Shown here in pieces: positions 63,633-64,000 of a stretch of DNA of 64,000 nt; position 1 is the first letter of the stretch, and each line of letters begins with the position of its first letter. The position numbers and the translations under genes are program-made. Below the pieces are notes generated by a model that saw only the letters and a program-made list of their open reading frames with translations, was not told where the DNA came from and searched no databases. The DNA is from Bryobacterales bacterium KBS 96 (lineage in GTDB: Bacteria > Acidobacteriota > Terriglobia > Bryobacterales > Bryobacteraceae). The stretch lies in assembly GCA_000381625.1 (NCBI GenBank), contig KB906767.1, positions 2,334,629-2,398,628 on the forward strand, read 5' to 3'.

Positions 63633-64000
63633 TCAATGGGCCATCGCAGACTTGTGCTTCCCAAGTTGGTCCAGAGCCGCCTTAAAACCGGTGGCCAGTT
63701 TCTCGACAGGCCCGGTTCCCCAATAGTGCAGGAAGTAGATCGTAGGCTGTCCGGTCGTCATGTGATTGTGAATCGCCACAACATTCAGCCCGTTACTTCG
63801 AAGCGCTTTCAAGACCGGTGTAATCTCCTGTGAGAGCATAGCCACGTCCCCGGCCACTTCCGCATTCGCATCGCTACCAAAGAAGGCTGCCCACGTGTTG
63901 AGCCCCATTCGGGCGTCGATCTTCGCGCCCATTTCGGTAAGGTGCAGATCATCGCGGCCTACGGTGATCTTGTAAACTGGACCGCTCTGCTCGCCCTCGT
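63633..64000 (-). CDS. DUF1259 protein, partial at window edge
   Basis: The visible 122 residues end the gene and start beyond the window. VYKITVGRDDLHLTEMGAKI, LNTWAAFFGSDANAEVAGDV and ITPVLKALRSNGLNVVAIHN match the second repeat of DUF1259 proteins, like the gene at 56919. It begins the operon with the efflux genes. Confidence 0.85.
   Translation of the reverse strand, partial: EGEQSGPVYKITVGRDDLHLTEMGAKIDARMGLNTWAAFFGSDANAEVAGDVAMLSQEITPVLKALRSNGLNVVAIHNHMTTGQPTIYFLHYWGTGPVEKLATGFKAALDQLGKHKSAMAH

Overview
The window looks like a chromosomal stretch of a soil acidobacterium, probably of the Solibacter/Bryobacter type. This is an inference from gene content: an 818-residue MacB-like permease of the acidobacterial ADOP type, a periplasmic-propeller sensor kinase with a HisKA_3 core, a PEP-CTERM protein, YncE-like propellers and many dispersed duplications. 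The DNA is moderately GC-rich. It is dense in mobile DNA and broken genes, so it reads as an accessory region. Several single-base frameshifts lie in homopolymer runs and could be sequencing errors.

Layout. (1) 0.4-5.5 kb: a DEAD-box helicase, then a plasmid-like replication module (ssb, about 1 kb of conserved non-coding DNA holding a tRNA-Gly 3' half, a RepA-type initiator, a small basic protein) and a Phd/PIN toxin-antitoxin pair. (2) 5.8-21.2 kb: an ABC permease, a two-component system, a lone receiver protein, and two giant secreted paralogues; the first is fused in frame behind a complete PEP-CTERM protein. GAGTAC palindromes lie before the receiver gene and the fusion gene. (3) 21.9-25.9 kb: a second copy of the replication module, about 20,019 bp from the first, with a DUF1016 PD-(D/E)XK nuclease gene between repA and the small gene. 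(4) 26-33 kb: orphan and truncated genes, a 716-residue unknown protein, a block of GTTCTACGT repeats and a nucleotidyltransferase/TIM-barrel fusion. (5) 33.2-40.3 kb: a PIN toxin gene split by an IS21-family element, whose istA is itself split by a serine-recombinase element.

(6) 40.4-46.4 kb: a HigBA-like pair with a frameshifted toxin, an arsenic operon (arsR, arsM, acr3, arsC) and a mercury-type operon (merR, thioredoxin-like, merT, thioredoxin-like). The last gene of the mer-type operon has an in-frame TGA followed by a hairpin that fits a bacterial SECIS element. It is best read as a 191-residue selenoprotein with a UxxC redox motif, and is the strongest candidate for something new. (7) 46.6-53.2 kb: redox and stress genes (AraC regulator, cytochrome P460, MsrB, MsrA, peroxiredoxin, cupin, quinone-oxidoreductase-like, DoxX) among gene remnants. 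(8) 53.4-64 kb: a methyltransferase, a decayed AbiEi gene, and a tripartite RND efflux operon bracketed by two DUF1259 proteins and followed by two beta-propeller genes.

The metal and redox genes fit together: arsenate reduction, arsenite export and methylation beside Hg-type import and thiol/selenol chemistry, methionine sulfoxide repair and peroxide removal. No integrase, conjugation genes, CRISPR array, complete tRNA or rRNA was found.
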